64,000 nucleotides of DNA from NCBI GenBank assembly GCA_022316685.1, contig JAKJHU010000030.1, positions 11,359,360 through 11,423,359 on the forward strand. Reading direction: 5' to 3'. The notes under the pieces are model-generated. The model worked only from the letters and a program-made list of their open reading frames with translations, searched no databases and was not told the origin of the DNA. Source of the stretch: Progne subis subis (taxonomy: Eukaryota > Chordata > Aves > Passeriformes > Hirundinidae). Positions 38,518 through 50,633 of this stretch are shown here, piece after piece (position 1 is the first letter of the stretch; the number at the start of each line of letters is the position of its first letter). The position numbers and the translations under genes were made by a program.

Positions 38518-39837
38518 CTTCATAAATATGTAAAGATATTATTCTCCATATGTCTTATAAAGGGGATAATAGAGGTATATTAAATTTTGCTTTGATTTGT
38601 AAGCTTTCACCTTGTGGTGTTTGCCCTACAGCCTTTTAGTCATGTACAGACTGGAGAAGTGAGAGCTTTGAAGTGCCCAACTTCCAGTGAAGTTACTAAC
38701 ATTTTTTAATAAGTCTTAAGAGGTCTGTGTGTGATTTACTGTAATTTCAGAACTAGCTCAGAAATTCACCCTAACTTGGAAAGAATGGGAGAGTCATTTG
38801 AGCACATTATCACTGTTGGGGCAAGGTGGGGAGAAAGGCATGAAAATAATCTGGAACGTGATCAAGTCAAATTCAAAATACTGTGTATATAAATGTTATT
38901 ACTGAGAACTTTAAGAGCAACAAGACAACTTTGTATAGATGAGATTTTTTTTTTGCAACCAGTAAATATAGCTAAAGTGATTCACAGCCAATTTTTATAA
39001 TTGCAATGAAGCAGCTGTGATCAAACCCTATTTGTAGAATCATAATAAATTTGCCCCCCACCTACTAAAATTAGATCTAAGTATCCAAAATCCCACTTGA
39101 ACATCTGACTGAACAAAACAGGCATTGCTCTATGCCAAAAACTGGAGGAAATAGACTAAAAATATGCCATTTTCTCACCAGAAATTGTAGGCTCCCAGAA
39201 TAATATGTGAATTAAAACTCATCTCAAGCTTGTTTGCATTGCTCCTCATTCCCATTAATAGCAAATTTCTTGACAAACGTTCTGATTATTTCTCTTTTTT
39301 CCTCCCTTTTTTAATTTAAACACAATTTTCAAATCACAGACAGTCTTGCAAGGAGAAACAGCTGATAGTACAACCCATCTGAAAATGGAGAGGGTGGAAT
39401 TTTATTCTCAGTAAGAGCTGGAGGCAACTTACATGATTAAAGACTGCACTGTAAGCCATTGTTAAAAGAGTTCTTCCCATAAGTGAAAATGTGCAGTTTG
39501 CTACCATACACATCAGAGGCACATAAACCAAAATGAGGTAAAAGTCAACCAAGAAATGCAAATGTGTCGCTCCAAAATTCCTGCATTTGCTTTTTTTTTT
39601 TCTTCCCCTCCAAATGAACAGATAGAAATTTTAGCAGTTAAAATTAAAATTAAAATCTGTTTCTGCAGTTTTCCTCTTTCATTGGTATTCATGAAAAAGT
39701 TAGCATCACCACACTCAGAGAAGATAACCACCAATATTGATGGAGGATGCCTATGAATCAGGCTCTTCTTGCTTTGACTATCACAGTACTGTTGCACAAC
39801 AGAGTTTAACACACCTCTCTTCACTCTTGCCCTTTAG

Positions 39838-39945
39838 ATGGGAAATTCACATTTTACACACAGAATTAGGAAACCAAGGTCCAGAGCAGTCAGGGAATCA
39901 CAGGAAATTAACCATCTAACACGATTCACAAACCTGAGATTTGAA
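39838..39945 (-). mobile_element. Probable MIR-type SINE relic
   Basis: The plus strand reads ATTTTACACACAGAATTAGG, AAACCAAGGTCCAGAGCAGT and GGGAATCACAGG. This parallels the reversed MIR core (ATTTTACAGATGAGGAAACTG, AGGCACAGAG, GGTCACA). It is strongly decayed. An A-tract (40082-40108) lies 140 bp downstream but need not belong to it. Confidence 0.4.
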
Positions 39946-40081
39946 AAATATTGGGCAGACCAGAGATACACAAACTCAGCAAAGATTTCCAAGGCTGTTC
40001 ACAAGCTAGCTGCCTGCAGTGCTGCACAACCTGGGCTGCCACCACCCCATTTGTTTCAGAAACCTAATACTGTACACAATG

Positions 40082-40108
40082 AAAAAAAAAAAAAAAAAAA
40101 AAAAAAAA
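40082..40108. repeat. Poly(A) tract of 27
   Basis: Pure run of 27 A on the plus strand. Confidence 0.95.
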
Positions 40109-41339
40109 TTCCTCCTCTCATCTTTATGCTAAAAATATATCCTCTCTGAGCTCTAAATAATGTTAATATGCAACAGGAATACATGTATTTATGGATTTAT
40201 ATTACATACACACATGATTTTATCACTACAACAAAGACTGTAAGATTTTCTATAATATAAATAGTACAAAAACATGCTTAGGAAAACATCAGCAAGAACC
40301 ACTTATCCCCTATAAAGCCTCATTTTAAAACCAGAACTTGGTTGAAGAAGTAAATTAATTATATTAAGCAGGAAATTGTTCACTAAATCAATTGGTCTGC
40401 ATTAGAGACCTGAAAATTAAGACTAGTTCCAAGGTGACCATATGCACATTCTGAGGAGTGCCAAGGTAACAAAAGACATTCCAGAAAATCTTTTTCATGT
40501 CTTACACACACCTGGCCCTCCCCACACACACACATATATGTATACTTCTGTTTCAGCACACAACTGTTCATCTAACAACTATTTCCCATAACTGTTCTTT
40601 TTAACTGGCTGTATTATAAGCCCTAGAAAACCCCATGACAAAAATCACAGCACGTATGTGCACTGTTTATTCATAAATCTCTTTATAAATCCTTACAATT
40701 TAAAACTTGTTCAGCTGTGGATAGCATCTGGATTTCTTCAAATCAATTATAATTACAATGCTCCCTTCTTAGTCCAATAAATTAAACATTTATTTGCTGT
40801 CTATCATAAGATCCCTTCTCTAAAAGAGTGTATTTATTATGTCTTTTAATTACCAAATACATCTAGATGATCATCTGAAATTCAGTACAGAAAGCAACTC
40901 TGCACTTCCAGATGCTAGAGGTATCTTCACATAGATTTTCACTGTTCAGCTCCAAGGCACTTCAGGCAAAAATAGAATTATGTACAATCTTTGCCTGCAT
41001 CCATCTGTGAAATTTAATTTTCCATTGAAAATCTACATGTTAGCAGCAAGTTCTGTCCTCAAGCATGAACGTGTGCTTCTTATTGGATCCAGTTTGGCAA
41101 AGATTACCCTTAGTTTCTAAATACAATTGAAGCTTCCATTTCACTTCAGGTATACAATCTATCGCTAAGTACTATTGGCAATACAGAATAGTAACAGGGC
41201 TGTATAATGGTTATAGCCGCACTTAACTTTTCAAAACTTTGGTAAAGCTCGACTACTTCTTTAATTTAGTCATCATGCAAGAAGCTGCATTTACCTACTT
41301 CCCATTTCAAACAAGGTTCCACACTGACAGTTCTCTGAA

Positions 41340-42020
41340 CTGTTCGGACTGGAGGGAGCTGCTGCTGCTGCACTGTTTGTCTTTGCAGTGCCCACAGCTG
41401 CGCCCCACGCGTGGCTGCCCTAACCAACCTGCAGCCACCGTCAGCACAATTTAAAATTGAAAAGAACCATCGGGAATGTATGTGAAGACGGTAAAAACAG
41501 TATTTGCTAACCATATCAGTCATACCTACAAGAAAGGCACTGCATGTGCCCGGTTCGGGGCGGCGGGTCGGGGCCGGTCTCGGTGCCAACACGGGCGGCT
41601 CGGCAGCGCAGAGCGGCTGAGCCGGCAGGGAGAGCTCCGAGCCCCAGCCCAGAGCGAGGAAAGCCTGGCTTCACCTGCCACACACGGAAGGCTCCAGTTC
41701 AGGCCGGGGGGCGATGTCAGGCGCCCGCGCTGTGCCCAGACATCCAGAGCAGCGGGTGCTGCCACGGAGCAGCCCAGGGACCAAGGATAGCCCCACCCTC
41801 GTGCTGAGTCCGACCCTTCCCCAGGGCAGGGATGGCACAGAGCAGCTGCCGCACCACCAGGCTACCTTCACCCAGCACACCAGGCGCAGGCCTGTGGCAC
41901 CCAGGTCAGAACGGTGCGTGGACCCTTCTCACTCCACCTCCGGCAGCACACCAAATACCAGACCGGAGACCAAAAGAGAGGTCCTCCTACCTGAACTTGG
42001 AAGGGGCATATAAAATTGAG
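41340..42020. promoter_or_regulatory. Intronic CpG island, candidate internal or antisense promoter
   Basis: This is the only strongly GC- and CpG-rich stretch outside the exons. By hand count, 41521-41820 holds about 25 CpGs in 300 bp, while surrounding intron often has none or one per 100 bp. It includes GC boxes (GGGGCGG near 41557) and a nearly G-quadruplex-like run at about 41556-41577. A TATAAAA lies at 42009-42015 on the plus strand at its right edge. CpG retention implies an unmethylated germline state, which usually marks promoters. Plus-strand transcription would give an antisense RNA. Minus-strand transcription would give a TRPS1 form carrying only the GATA and C-terminal fingers. 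Several open frames cross it, but this is expected in GC-rich DNA. It could also be a CpG-rich enhancer or an insertion I do not recognise. Confidence 0.5.
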
Positions 42021-42394
42021 CGAATTTCATGTGAAACTGACTGTCAATCTGTTTTGGCCCCTCCGTTCAATACAAGAAAGCACTCTTTCGTTCTCATCTG
42101 CATTACGATCTCATCTATCCAAATGCAGCAGCTTGTTTTAAATCAAGAATTATCTCGGTTCTCCCTGCTTAAATCATTGTTATTGATCATAGCAACTTCA
42201 ATAAACGTTGCTGCTTACCCAACGGCCTGGGGGCCTTTACCCATCTCCCCAGCCCTTTGTTCCACATACTGATTCACCTTTTCATCAAGGATTTTGACGT
42301 AGCTGCTGCCCTTTCACATTATTATCATGCCCCACCCAAATAATGATTTTATCACTTAATTCTCTTCCAGACCACGTTTCATAAAAGGGAGGGG

Positions 42395-42411
42395 AAAAAA
42401 AAAAAAAAAAA
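42395..42411. repeat. Poly(A) tract
   Basis: Run of 17 A after GGGAGGGG, in an entirely purine stretch. Confidence 0.95.
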
Positions 42412-45400
42412 GGAAAAAACTCTATGCCTGGCCGGGTGGGTAAACATGGATGAGGTGGGGTTGTCTCACCACATGACAGACACACCCCACACAAAAACCA
42501 GAAACATGCCTTTCATTGGGCAGGTTAACATTTTTCTAAAAGTTACTTTCTAGTCCTATCTGATCACTGTCAGGATGAGTAATGCAAAACATTCAATTTC
42601 TTGTGGGTTTGGTTCCAGTAGTTACTAAAAGCAGCCAAGTACATGTTTGTTTCTAAACTACTTGAAAACCTTCAGAAAGTTACTTTAGCTTCATTCCTGA
42701 GCCCTTCACCAACACAGGGATTTTACCCGCCTCAGTTTTGGACAGTAAACACAAAGCTTCAACACCATTTATCTTCAAGTACTAACTTTATTTTCTCATT
42801 TTCCTTATTGGAGGATTCTTGCCGTTTTCCAGGATGTAGTTAAATGTAAAAAAAGTAGCCCACTGATTCCCCAGGCAGACACTTGTGGAAACAGGTGCCT
42901 TTAAAAAAAATGAAAGACTTTGTCAGCTCTCTGACCTGCCAGAGCTCTGTGCATTAGTAACACACAGTGCCTGCTGAGTTCCCTTCAGCTAATTAGAGGA
43001 CCCGTATGGCAATGAATGGCCTTGACTATAAATACTTCCTGAAAGATCCCTAACAGAGTCAGAGGAAATGGGAAAAAAATGAGATGCAGCTACAGAGAAA
43101 CTATTTCAGATGTTTCTTGTTTAAAGGGCTGCTTTTTCTTTCCTGAAGTTGCTTAGGGAAGACATGCAGTATCCAAGACTTACACCAACTTAAATGTAAG
43201 AAGTGTGATACAATTATATGCATTGAATTTAAGTCTGTAGATATACTATTAAGATGCTGCTATGAGAAGGTCATTGGAAGTGGGACACAATGCCAAAGAA
43301 AGCAAAAACTTCCATCCATCACCTTGGAGGGACCACTGAAAAATCACATTCAAACCAAGATCCCATTCTGTGTGCTTGAACCTTCTCATACTGCTTCTTG
43401 TGCTACCACTGAAGGCAGCGGCAGCAATATTTCTATCAGCATCAGAGAGGCAGGTTTTACCTCAAATACATGTTATCCTTCTGGCCAAGAACTGTATGTG
43501 CTTAGAGAAGTATTTTGGAAATCACAAAGGACAGCTCAGCATTTCCACTGCTTTGCAGCTATTTGGTGTCCAGCTCTGTGGATAACAGGAGTCAGTACCT
43601 CATAATAGGAGAAACAATGATCTGCCACTAGAGATTGTGTCTGATATTTACTACACTGATATCAAATCAATTATATGTAGATTTAATACTTACATACCAA
43701 ATGCTTATTTTTAAATTAGCTCTGCTATCACCCACATAGGAGAATGCAAAACAGGGAGGTGGAAATAATTTTTTTCTGATTTTTTATCTCCCCCAAATTT
43801 AAAGCTGTATGACATGCTTTAGCCAGAACACCGTATGAAATACCAAAAGTGCAAATATCACAGACAAAAAGAAAATAACTCTTCTCAAAGGAAATGAAAA
43901 CTTTTTTGAAATGCCGTGATTTCCTATAGTGTGTAAACAGTCAGATCATTATGGTGCAAAATAATCTCAGTTTAATAGAAGAGTGCATTTTATCCTTTGC
44001 ACCATATAAAAAGCTGGTAGCAAAGGTTAACATAACCTCAGTTATATATTTAATGTTACAGCCTGCAGTATGCCTTTGATAAAAATCCACAGTACTTTTG
44101 CAATAATGTGACATTCTCTCTCTCTTTGATGATACACAAATCCCGCCATGAACTATGATTAATACACAAGATAATCTTGCTGTTTGCAGGTCCATGTGAC
44201 CCTGCAGGACAGACACACTGACCTGTGTTATTTTTGCATCTCTGTTGGCTGAACTACAACATCTATACCAACACCTTTAGATGACTAGGCATGTGTAAAG
44301 GTCCGAAGGTTCAGGCTACGATTCCCCATCTTGTAGAAAATGTTATTCTGCAGTGTCCATACAGACCAAAACAGGACACTTCATTTAAAATCAGTTTAGC
44401 AAAAAGTTCCCGCTGTCCAAGATTTGCACTGTCAAAGCATTAAACAATCTGCCTGGCCTGGAGTCTGCTGGCTGCCAATGTGCTACCCAAAAAAAGGAAC
44501 ATTTTTGCATTTCAATAGACCTTCCAGTATCAACAAATCTTTATACTAGAAAATCAGCTACTCTAAGGAAGAGCAGAAATAATGTCCACATTGTACCATG
44601 CTGAGGTACATTTTTGTTAATTCCCATTTGCAAAACATACTGATTCGCTGTAAGTACAGCTGCTGGAAATATTTTAATAAGAAAAATAAATTAAAGCTAC
44701 TCACAGAAGTGTACCAAGCCCCTGAGAAAGATTCTGTTACACACACGCAGCTTGGAAGCATTCTCAGGGATAAAGGCGCATCCACTGCCCATGTGTGTTT
44801 GCATCGTCTCCAGTTCCCGAAAGATCACAAGCAATTTGATCTTTTAGATTATAAAAATGAAAGAAATCTTACTCCAGTGACTCCCGCAAACAATCTACTA
44901 TAGCACAGAGTCTGGGAAAGGACCATGGCCATCACATACAGAAGGAATGCAGGAAACAGTATATAAATGCCTTAGACAACATCCAAAGCTGAATTTTACT
45001 CCAAGCAATTTCCAAAAATTAATTATCCTGTAAGAATTAATAATTTCTGTGGGCTATGGTGTATTTTTACCTCTTCTCCAGCTGACTTGTATTATCTCTG
45101 GTATTTTAAGACAATGCTAATCACTTCTAAACTTGTAGTATCAACCTCTGTCTATTTGAAAAAATGTGAGAAAACCTGATCTCCTCTTTGCCTTCCCCCC
45201 ATAATCAAGAAAGTAAAAAATTAAAAGCACGTGGTATTGCTGCTACTGATTACAAATCCTTTGTAATAAGCAGAATCACTTTATAAATACTGAATAGCCA
45301 GTACAACCAGAGGGATCTACTAGGAATTTTCTTTTTCAGTCCATTTCTCAGTGTTTATTCACTGAGTAATCCCAAATTTTTGGCTTCCTCTCTGTCAATC

Positions 45401-46683
45401 TTCAGGGGGAAAAAAAATAAAGGTGTCCACAGTGATTTTATTATAGGTTTTGTTTCCTAGTCACCAGTTGTCCTTGGATACAGTGTTTTGCATAAGCACT
45501 CATTGTATGATACTAGAAGGATGTATTGAGTTAACGCTTTGCTTTCAGAGAGGACCAACTTCTAGACAGCATTAGCTACTCCTACTAATTATTTCATAAT
45601 AGACAAATAAATGTAGCCAAAAGTAGGTAATAATGAGAGATCTTAACAACACAGCATTTTTCTTTTTGATTTCAGAGATTACAAAAATTAGCTTTTTCAA
45701 GAATGGATGGTAATTTCTTTTCTGAATAATTTCTCTCTGGGCCAATTGAGCTTCCAGGCATACATATCTGTATGTCAGATAATCCTCAACACTAAGCTCC
45801 CAATGGTCAAGCTGACCATCGCTTTGTCTTCTTATTTATGGCTCCAGTACTGCACCCCATAACTCTGTCTGCAGGAAACTAAATCAAGAAATTAATGGAG
45901 GATCTGGGTTTCTATCATCTTTTTCAAAGATTGAAAAGAAGAGGGAACAAATATCACTCATGGAATCACACTCCCACACCTCCTATCCTTCAGATCACCC
46001 CTTACCTTCAAGAACTTTCAATTCTCATTTTGCTTTCTCTATCCAACAATCATGATGAAATATGTAAGATTAGGGATTCTGTTCAGCAGATGAAAAAAGT
46101 TAATCTCCTTTCTCTCACTTTTTTAAAAAATATTCAAGCTGATGAAAGCAATTTGCCCAATTTTCAAAGAAAACTGAAAATTCAAATATTATCACTAAAG
46201 AAAAGACACAGACAAGTTGTGGCAGCTAAAGGTGTACACAAAAGTAATTCCTGTTTGAAGGATGTTGATATGGTTTATCAGTCACTGTAAACATAATCTG
46301 CTAATAAATCATTATAAAAGAAAAGGAGGGTTGTACACAATGCTAGGAACTAATTTATATGCATTGTTAATACACAAAAGACTTTTTTTTTGTTTAGTTG
46401 GGGTTTTTTTCAGAAAAATATAGAAGATACAGGTTTTTCATACCCAGAAGTGATCAAAGTATTTCCAAATTGATAAAATACCAATTTGGAAAAAAAATCT
46501 ATCTATATAAAGTGGTTTTGTATAAAGACTTTAAAAAAGCATCTGAAGTTATTTTTAAAAAGGGTGTAGGAAGCAGCCAGCATACAGTTTCCCACTCTAT
46601 ATTCAGCAGTGGCTAAAACAGGTATTATAATGGCCTTATTCTACTGTTTACTAAGATTTTAGGTCCAGATACCAACCAAATTA

Positions 46684-46716
46684 AGACCTTTATAGAGCAT
46701 AGAGACCTTTATAGAG
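46684..46716. repeat. Short tandem duplication, period 19
   Basis: AGACCTTTATAGAG occurs at 46684-46697 and exactly again at 46703-46716. Confidence 0.95.
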
Positions 46717-46763
46717 ATTCTGCATACTACCATATTCTTTTGCAGATTTTTTGGGGTTTTGTC

Positions 46764-46829
46764 CATCCTCTGGCAGTCAAAAAATAAATGAAAATATTTG
46801 AAAAATTGAAAATAAATGAAAATAATTTC
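46764..46829. repeat. AT-rich degenerate tandem repeat
   Basis: Repeated AAATAAATGAAAAT units with small variations. Confidence 0.7.
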
Positions 46830-47693
46830 TATTCTGATAAACCACAGATTGAGAGGCTCCTCTGGTAAATCTGCCTGCACATGGCTAAGAACCAGCACAA
46901 GAACTGAAGTGGGATGCAACGAACATCATATGTACAGCAGGAATTCCACTGCTCCATGGGTTTATGTATGTATTTTAATACATATTTCCTAACGGAGGAG
47001 AGAAATATAATCCTGCCATCCACAGTGAGCACACATACAGGTTAGCAACAAGGAAGCTATCATACTGTAACTGCTTCTCATACACTTAAAATCTAAGAAC
47101 AATAACTAAAGTACAAAAGTCTGTGGTCCTCCTAAATTGCATGCAGGGTTTAAATTACAGACACTCAATTTTATAATTAGAATTACTGCAATAATTTTAA
47201 GACCACAGACTGCATTTAAAACAGCTTTTAAGACTTCTTTATGTACAGAGACACATATACCTGTGTATAATCTTAGCAGATCATGGAATAAAACATTTAA
47301 CTTCCTTTTTACATGATACATGTGACACATTACACTAATTGATGTTATGGTTATAAATGCTGTTATAAAAGACAAAAAAGGAAACCAGAAGATCATCACT
47401 TCCATTCTAGTAAGCTTTGTCTGCAGACTGACTGCTACTATGGCAAGTTTCTAAAAATTCAGATAGGGAGTAGCTCCTGAAAACATGAGGTTACTTCAGA
47501 AGAAAAGTATTTATTTGTCTCCCTGTTCAGGTCGTCAGAATGCGAGATCTTTTCTAACCTCAGTTTTTGCTACAGTGAGAAAAACAGATTTTGATGGAAG
47601 GGAAAGTTCCTTGTGTACAGATGCCTTTGTTTTAAAAATAAGGTAGGAATTATTCAGTGTGACAAATATTTGCCTTTTCTTATCACATGAGAT

Positions 47694-47728
47694 CCTTTCT
47701 TTTCTTTTTTTTTTTCTTTTTCCTTTGC
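47694..47728. repeat. Pyrimidine-rich T/C tract
   Basis: CCTTTCTTTTC then T11, CTTTTTCC. On the minus strand this gives a Lys/Arg-rich frame that is compositional. Confidence 0.85.
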
Positions 47729-48127
47729 TTCCAAGGCAACCACACAAGTGTCAAAATTGATACATAATTATGTTGCTTCACTAAAAAAGGTTACTTTTAT
47801 TAATATTTAACTCACATTTCATATTCTTAGATATGTAGTAATATGAAGTCCTGCTTAACTGTCACATCAGCACAAAATTTAAGAGGTAATTAGTTGGTTT
47901 AGAGTAACAACTGTGCAGCCTTCTGGGGTTCTAAACCTCCCTTCTTCAAATGGATCACCAACCTGCACAGTTAGCAGGAATGATTAAACAAAATTTCAAT
48001 CAGAGTTAAAGAGCAAAAGCAGAAGCTTATTAATACTCCATCAATATATATATTGCTTTATGAGAACATTTTGGAAAATTTACCTGCCAGTTTGGCTCTA
48101 CAAATTTGAGTCTTTCCTTGACTTGAC

Positions 48128-48146
48128 TTTTTTTTTTTTTTTTTTT
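48128..48146. repeat. Poly(T) tract
   Basis: Run of 19 T about 120 bp downstream of exon 5 in the transcript direction, so poly(A) in the pre-mRNA. Confidence 0.95.
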
Positions 48147-48260
48147 GTTTCCACGCCCTAAAATAACCCCAACCACATTACTCCGGACCTAAAGAAATTA
48201 TTTGCACAGCCAAACATAACATACATGCAATCATAAAAAGCAAGAGGGGAGAAAAAAGTT

Positions 48261-48266
48261 TCCTAC
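48261..48266 (-). other. TRPS1: Splice donor of TRPS1 exon 5
   Basis: On the minus strand TTACTACGG is followed by GTAGGA. It has G at -1 and +5 but A at +6, so it is weaker than the exon 4 donor. It leaves the exon in phase 0 after LLR, matching the point where the human protein continues into the Arg-rich start of the GATA finger. Confidence 0.85.
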
Positions 48267-48870
48267 CCGTAGTAAGGACTGGGATTCGTCTTTTGTCTTG
48301 CCATCCCCGGATCCAGGGTAGGGCTGAGTGAGCTGCCCGGCTTTCTCTGCTGCTCCAGCTGGGACACCTTGCAGGAAACCCTTGCTCTCCACTGCCAAGC
48401 CATAAATGGGCCTTGCGAGATGGGCAGCTTCTACATTTGGACTATCCCTTAAAGGCTTTGGCTGCTCTTGGCCAACAGACACGGGGGTCAGTAAGCCTAG
48501 ACTGGTCTGTGTGTATGATGGGCTCCCCCTCAAAATGTCTGTTCCTCTCCAGGTTACATTGCGAAGATCATCACTGGGACTGTCAGTCCAGCCTTTCTCC
48601 TTGAGCACTTCCTTATCTTCTATCTTTTCCCTCTTCACTATGCTGTCAGATATGGACTCCCCTATTTTGGGGTCTGGATTAATCAGACTGTAGACCTTAA
48701 GGTCAATTTTTGGCTCTTCCTTGATAGACGAAACGCCATGACTGTCCTCCCCATTGGCTGTAGTGATGTCCATCTCCTGACAGTGCACAGTGTTGAAGTG
48801 CTCTAGTAGTGACTGAGTGTCAACAGCTGTGAAGCTGCACTGACGGCATTTGTAGCAGTTGTGTACTCGC
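48267..48870 (-). CDS. TRPS1: TRPS1 coding exon 5 (last C2H2 finger and linker before the GATA finger)
   Basis: The 604-bp exon supplies the last base of the Arg codon split by intron 4, then 201 residues ending KDESQSLLR in phase 0. Residues 1-3 (RVH) complete the finger begun in exon 4. Residues 5-29 (CYKCRQCSF ... EHFNTVH) form the next C2H2 finger. The rest is an acidic, Ser/Pro-rich linker with no fold I recognise. It contains two psi-K-x-E motifs (IKEE at K50, VKRE at K79) and several Ser-Pro/Thr-Pro sites (DSPSDD, GSPSYT, LTPVS, DSPNV). From memory, the corresponding human region (about 635-819) was mapped as binding GLI3. The arginine-rich GATA finger should start in the next exon, outside the window. 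The ORF reads on past the donor for 11 codons and then stops, which is intronic sequence. Confidence 0.96.
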
Positions 48871-48900
48871 CTGGAAGAAAACAAGAAGCACATTAACATG
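48871..48900 (-). other. TRPS1: Splice acceptor of TRPS1 exon 5
   Basis: The minus strand reads GTTAATGTGCTTCTTG then TTTTCTTCCAG before exon bases GCGAGTACAC. It has a good pyrimidine tract, and GTTAAT about 25 bases upstream could serve as a branch point. Joining to exon 4 gives the continuous finger sequence [13 protein letters not shown], which is diagnostic of TRPS1. Confidence 0.93.
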
Positions 48901-50036
48901 AGAGTCACCCTGTGGCCTTCCCTCTCACAGTGTTTTTACCTATCAAGATTAAGAAAATAAATCAAACTTACAGTATGACCCTCTCTAAAGAAAGCAAGCA
49001 GGTTTACTTTGGCATATTATACAACAGGGAAAAAATACTGCCAATTTTTCCCCCCATTCCTTGCAATGGCCTCCTAGCGTTCCTTCACATTCCATGGCAT
49101 TATTCTAAACTTCATAAAATTTTGACTGGGATTTTGTGTTTTTCCTCTTCAGTTTGCTGCAATATAATTTTTGCTTTTTTTGCTGCAGCAGAAACACTAA
49201 AAAACCGCATTTTTCAACTAAAATCATATCATTAGAAGAGGACAGTTCTCTTGTTATTAAAAAAAAACTTCATATAATAAAGATCTATGTTAAAAAGTTA
49301 AAATGTTTTAAAAAACCCTTTACTTTCCACCAATTCCATATACTTTTGCTTGACAAAGGTGATTTTGAATGGAGCTCTGGTTAACTTATGGATAAGAATA
49401 CACCAAAGGACAGAAGGTTGTACACCAAAGACAGCACTGCTTGGTTCTCTATGGCCATTGTAACACAACTTAAAAAGATGTTGCTCTAAAGATAAAGCAC
49501 AATAGTTGGCTGTGTCACTACAAACTGCATTTCCTGTCAAACACAGAAATTCTTGGGTAGGAGCTGTAGAACAGAGTGGAATAACACGCCTTCCTGTTTT
49601 TACTCTAAAAGCCTATAAAAAGTACTGCATTACTAAATTATGTAAAGCATATGTCGCTACATGAGAACAACATGTTACCCACTTACTGTATCTATCATAG
49701 GAACAGAACACTCTTTATGAGTTCTCTAACGCTATTGTGAATAATTGTTCATAGCACAGGAGCGGTCAGAGCCCTTCATCAGGCTCTGGGCCCCGCTGCA
49801 CCCAGCATCCTACCAATGCAGAGCAAAATATCATCCCTGCAAAATGTACAGAATGCCATGAGAGCTTCTCCCTACAGACACACCCACACCCCAGGCATTC
49901 GGAGTCACAACAGTGTCTTTAGCCTAGCTAAAAAATGAGCCTTTCACTATCCACACAGGACAAAACTTGTATGAGAAATCTGTTACTGCCCTGACTCTAA
50001 TTGTTAGAATTAATTCTTCTAAGGCCAAACCTTTCT

Positions 50037-50095
50037 CTCAGTGAAGTTGATGGCAAAACTCCCACTGATTTCAGTAAGAGCAGGATTTGGCTCTT
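50037..50095 (+). repeat. Ancient sauropsid interspersed repeat fragment
   Basis: CAGTGAAGTTGATGGCAAAA, CTCCCACTGATTTCAGT and GAGCAGGATTTGGCTC follow a widespread old repeat, CACTGAAGTCAATGGCAAAA ... CTCCCATTGACTTCAATGG ... GCAGGATTTGGCCC, as I remember it. It is the best of the four copies seen here. Confidence 0.5.
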
Positions 50096-50615
50096 GGTGC
50101 ATCTGTAGAATTGAAATGATACACAAAATGTCCCTTTTAGACTATGATAGTTTAGAAGGGACAACTTGCCAAACTTATTAAACCCCCTTGCCTTCCTTCT
50201 CTCCTTTTGTTAGAAAAACAAACCATATGTTATTTACATTGTCTGATTTTCTTACAGTTGTGTCAGCACACAGACATAAGTACACATTCGGATTCTTGCT
50301 TTTCAGCCCTTGTGCAGTATCAGCTTTCTTTGTGTCATTTTCCGTATTTATATTCATTTCAAGGGACTAGATGGTCTTGTTCCATTATACAAAAAATACA
50401 TTCAGTTATTCTCCACACAGCCTTATGGCAACAAAACCTACTTGTGGGAGAGCAAGCTGTGGCTTAAAATCCTGTTCTGGCCGTGTTCTTTTTCCTTCAT
50501 TCTACAATTGTGTTTTATTAAAATCAGCTTGTCTCTCAATGCGACACTAACATATTCTCTCTTGCAACTTCATTCTTTTCTAAACCAAATTAATTCTCTT
50601 CTGAACAACAACACC

Positions 50616-50633
50616 AAAAAAAAAAAAAAAAAA
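50616..50633. repeat. Poly(A) tract
   Basis: Run of 18 A. Confidence 0.95.

Larger units (their letters stand above)
1..48266 (-). other. TRPS1: TRPS1 intron 5 (3' part, extends past the left edge)
   Basis: No exon of TRPS1 or of any other recognisable gene was found across these 48 kb. The sequence is AT-rich and CpG-poor, with scattered simple repeats and ancient SINE relics annotated separately. Open frames here are short, lack recognisable domains and mostly run through low-complexity DNA. The two departures from plain intron are a CpG island near 41.34-42.02 kb and a GATA-motif cluster near 17.2 kb. From memory, the matching human intron is well over 100 kb and separates exon 5 from the GATA-finger exon, which agrees with no GATA exon being seen here. 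Confidence 0.9.

Noticed and set aside
41521..41765. Minus-strand island exon joined to TRPS1 exon 6
   Set aside because: A donor-like GTATG lies at 41521-41525, but the two minus-strand frames either stop right before it or end in a phase that would not match the phase-0 start of the next exon. I kept the island as a promoter candidate only.
41476..42272. Cluster of overlapping open frames on both strands in the CpG island
   Set aside because: GC-rich DNA lacks TA-rich stop codons, so long frames arise in all phases. None shows a known domain or consistent splice phase with TRPS1.
45895..46290. 131-codon open frame, plus strand
   Set aside because: No domain seen. Composition matches the surrounding AT-rich intron.
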